64,000 bases of DNA from Bradyrhizobium sp. Ec3.3. Lineage in GTDB: Bacteria; Pseudomonadota; Alphaproteobacteria; Rhizobiales; Xanthobacteraceae. This document shows positions 62,546-64,000 of the stretch, one piece after another. Made by a program: the position numbers and the translations under genes. The stretch covers positions 40,136 through 104,135 of the forward strand of contig NZ_KI421478.1 in the NCBI RefSeq assembly GCF_000472925.1, in the 5' to 3' direction. Below the pieces are notes generated by a model. The model did no database searches. It was not told the DNA's origin and was given only the letters and a program-made list of their open reading frames with translations. Each line of letters starts with the position of its first letter. The first letter of the stretch is position 1.

Positions 62546-63669
62546 CGCAGCGTCTGGTACAGGCGATAGAGCAGCCGCGCGCGCGGCTCGAGCGAGGAGA
62601 CGTAGAGCTGCTCATAATGGGTGTGTGCGCCCTTGCCGTCGACGCCGAGCCCGTCGAGCGTCGCGGTATGGGCCGCGGTGAAATTGCCGTCCGATCCGCC
62701 GCCGGTGTGGGTGTCGATCAGGTCGAAGCCGAGCTCGCCCGCCAGCGTTTTCGCGTGCTCATAGAGCGAGGCGCCGGAATTGCTCTTTTCGTAGGGCGGC
62801 CGGTTGAGGTTGCCCGTCACCTTGACGGTGACGCCTTCGGTCTTCGATGTCAGCCCAAGAATCTTTCCGACGAATTCTTCGGCGTCGGCATTGCTGAGCA
62901 CGCGCAGGTCGACCTCGGCATGGGCTTCTTCCGGCGTGACGTTGGGTCGCGTGCCACCGCGCACCACGCCGACATTGACGGTGACGCCACGCTCGAGATC
63001 GTTCATCCCCTCAAGTGCGTGGATGATGTGGGCGAGCTCGCGGATGGCGCTGCGGCCATCCTCGGGCCGCGAGCCCGCATGCGCGGGCACGCCCTTGATG
63101 AAGATTTCGAATCGCCCGACGCCCTTGCGGCCCGTGACGATCTTGCCGCCGTCGCGCGCCGGCTCCGTCACCAGCACATATTTGGCCTTGCGTCCTTCCG
63201 CTTCGATCAGCGCGCGCGAAGTCGGGCTGCCGATCTCCTCGTCCGAGGTGAATATGTGGGTGATACCGAGCGGCGAGCGGTCGGACGTGGCGCACAGGTT
63301 GCGGAATGCGTGATGGGCGATATAGGCGCCGCCCTTCATGTCGTAGATGCCGGGGCCGAAGGCGCTGTCGCCCTCGACCTTGAAGGGCAGGCGCTCGATG
63401 AAGCCCATCGGGTGTACTGTATCGAGATGGCTGAGCACGAGAATGCCGGGTCTGTCCTGTCCCCATGCCGAACGCACCACGAGATGATCACCGCAGCCAT
63501 TGATGCCCGCGACGCGTTCGGTCGTGACGGGCAGGTCGCGATGCTGCTCTGTGACGACAGACATCAGCTTGTTGACCTGCTTAGGCGCCTCCGTCGGCGT
63601 CTCGATCTCCACCCAGTGGCGAATGCCCTCGAGGATGGTCGCAGTGTCGAACGGATTTGAGCTGGACAT
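62542..63669 (-). CDS. M20-family metallopeptidase (carboxypeptidase G2-like)
   Basis: A 375-residue zinc peptidase of the M20 family. LSHLDTVHP holds the first metal His and the catalytic Asp region, GPGIYDMKGGAYIA the bridging Asp, FTSDEEIGSPTSR the catalytic Glu pair, and HTGGGSDGNFTA the C-terminal metal-binding His. The dimerisation (lid) domain sits between about 180 and 290. Glutamate-type carboxypeptidase is the nearest named function, but the substrate is not fixed. I start at MSSSNPF (63669). Confidence 0.88.
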   Translation of the reverse strand: MSSSNPFDTATILEGIRHWVEIETPTEAPKQVNKLMSVVTEQHRDLPVTTERVAGINGCGDHLVVRSAWGQDRPGILVLSHLDTVHPMGFIERLPFKVEGDSAFGPGIYDMKGGAYIAHHAFRNLCATSDRSPLGITHIFTSDEEIGSPTSRALIEAEGRKAKYVLVTEPARDGGKIVTGRKGVGRFEIFIKGVPAHAGSRPEDGRSAIRELAHIIHALEGMNDLERGVTVNVGVVRGGTRPNVTPEEAHAEVDLRVLSNADAEEFVGKILGLTSKTEGVTVKVTGNLNRPPYEKSNSGASLYEHAKTLAGELGFDLIDTHTGGGSDGNFTAAHTATLDGLGVDGKGAHTHYEQLYVSSLEPRARLLYRLYQTLR

Positions 63670-63789
63670 GTCGTCGCCTAAAGCCTCGGGGTGAGGAATG
63701 TCGTGGAAGGTCGCGCGCCTTATACGCGGACCGCACATCACGACATAGGCCAGATTTGGCGCAGCCTCATGGCCCGAATGCAGGGCGCG

Positions 63790-64000
63790 TCAGCGGTTGT
63801 CGGGGCCTTCGCGGGCGGCAATCTGCTCGACGAGATCGACGATCGAGCGGCGCAGCTTGGAATCGGTGATCCGGGTGAAGGCTTTCGTCAGCGCCAGCCC
63901 TTCGGACGTGGCGAGGAAGTCGGAGACGTAGGAGGGCGAGGCGCCCTCGCTGAAGCCTTCGGGGCCCGGCGTGCCGCTCGGTCCGCCCTCGAACAGGAAC
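63790..64000 (-). CDS. C-terminal end of a rhizobial helix-turn-helix regulator (partial)
   Basis: The frame runs from the window edge to TGA at 63792-63790 and gives about 70 residues: FLFEGGPSG, then SYVSDFLATSEGLALTKAF and ITDSKLRRSIVDLVEQIAA. This is the typical C-terminus of Rhizobiales XRE/Cro-CI-type regulators (PraR-like). The DNA-binding domain lies outside the window, so only the family-level call is possible. Confidence 0.6.
   Translation of the reverse strand, partial: FLFEGGPSGTPGPEGFSEGASPSYVSDFLATSEGLALTKAFTRITDSKLRRSIVDLVEQIAAREGPDNR

Overview
The window is a high-GC alphaproteobacterial chromosome, almost certainly Bradyrhizobium or a very close relative. The strongest markers are an Irr regulator carrying the heme-regulatory GCPWHD motif at Cys29 with a His117-119 cluster (as described for B. 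japonicum Irr), rhizobial palindromic repeats between genes, and typical alphaproteobacterial gene order (sppA-ihfB-lapA-trpFBA-accD-folC; divL-tsaE/amgK-murU-addBA-trxA; ubiE-ubiB-coaBC-dut; irr//fabA-fabB-fabI; rimP-nusA-ylxR-infB-rbfA-truB-rpsO-pnp). It is mostly core housekeeping DNA. I see no prophage, CRISPR array, integrative element or secretion island.

Layout. 1-6400: tRNA-Ala(GGC), a FYDLN acidic protein, aroA-cmk-rpsA, sppA and ihfB. 6400-13000: a LapA-like membrane protein, trpF-trpB-trpA with 4-base overlaps, accD-folC and a metallophosphoesterase. 13000-25600 (minus strand): divL, a tsaE-amgK fusion, a PilZ protein, murU, addB, addA, trxA. This combines a cell-cycle pseudo-histidine kinase, tRNA t6A modification, peptidoglycan sugar recycling and double-strand-break repair. 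25900-30200 (minus strand): ubiE, ubiB, coaBC, dut. 30300-38900: mutM, an orphan ParA-like ATPase, a periplasmic trypsin-fold protein that seems to lack the catalytic His, moeB/thiF, an aldo/keto reductase with a divergent LysR gene, a 2-hydroxyacid dehydrogenase and an SH3 protein. 39000-42700: irr divergent from fabA-fabB-fabI. 42800-47600: an autotransporter, GST, a frameshifted transposase remnant, RidA, GNAT and OxyR, with katG divergent from oxyR. 49900-60300 (minus strand): the translation/RNA supercluster from rimP to pnp. 60600-64000: a DUF2336 protein, trmB, an M20 peptidase and the C-terminal end of a regulator.

Most notable observation: coaBC (26387-27838) has an N-terminal FitA-like ribbon-helix-helix (RHH) antitoxin domain fused in frame through a Pro/Ala linker to the full CoaC-CoaB enzyme. 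It starts at an ATG with a strong Shine-Dalgarno sequence. The 55-base gap in front of it holds a near-palindrome (13-base arms, 10/13 symmetric, 5-base spacer) that is a plausible RHH operator. This suggests a PutA-like, self-regulating metabolic enzyme for coenzyme A synthesis, built from a toxin-antitoxin DNA-binding module; no PIN toxin gene lies beside it. Other points worth a look are Tyr613 in place of the DivL phospho-His, the tsaE-amgK fusion beside murU, the apparent pseudoprotease, a leader promoter plus intrinsic terminator ahead of rimP-nusA, and the Fur/Irr-like site arrangement ahead of irr.
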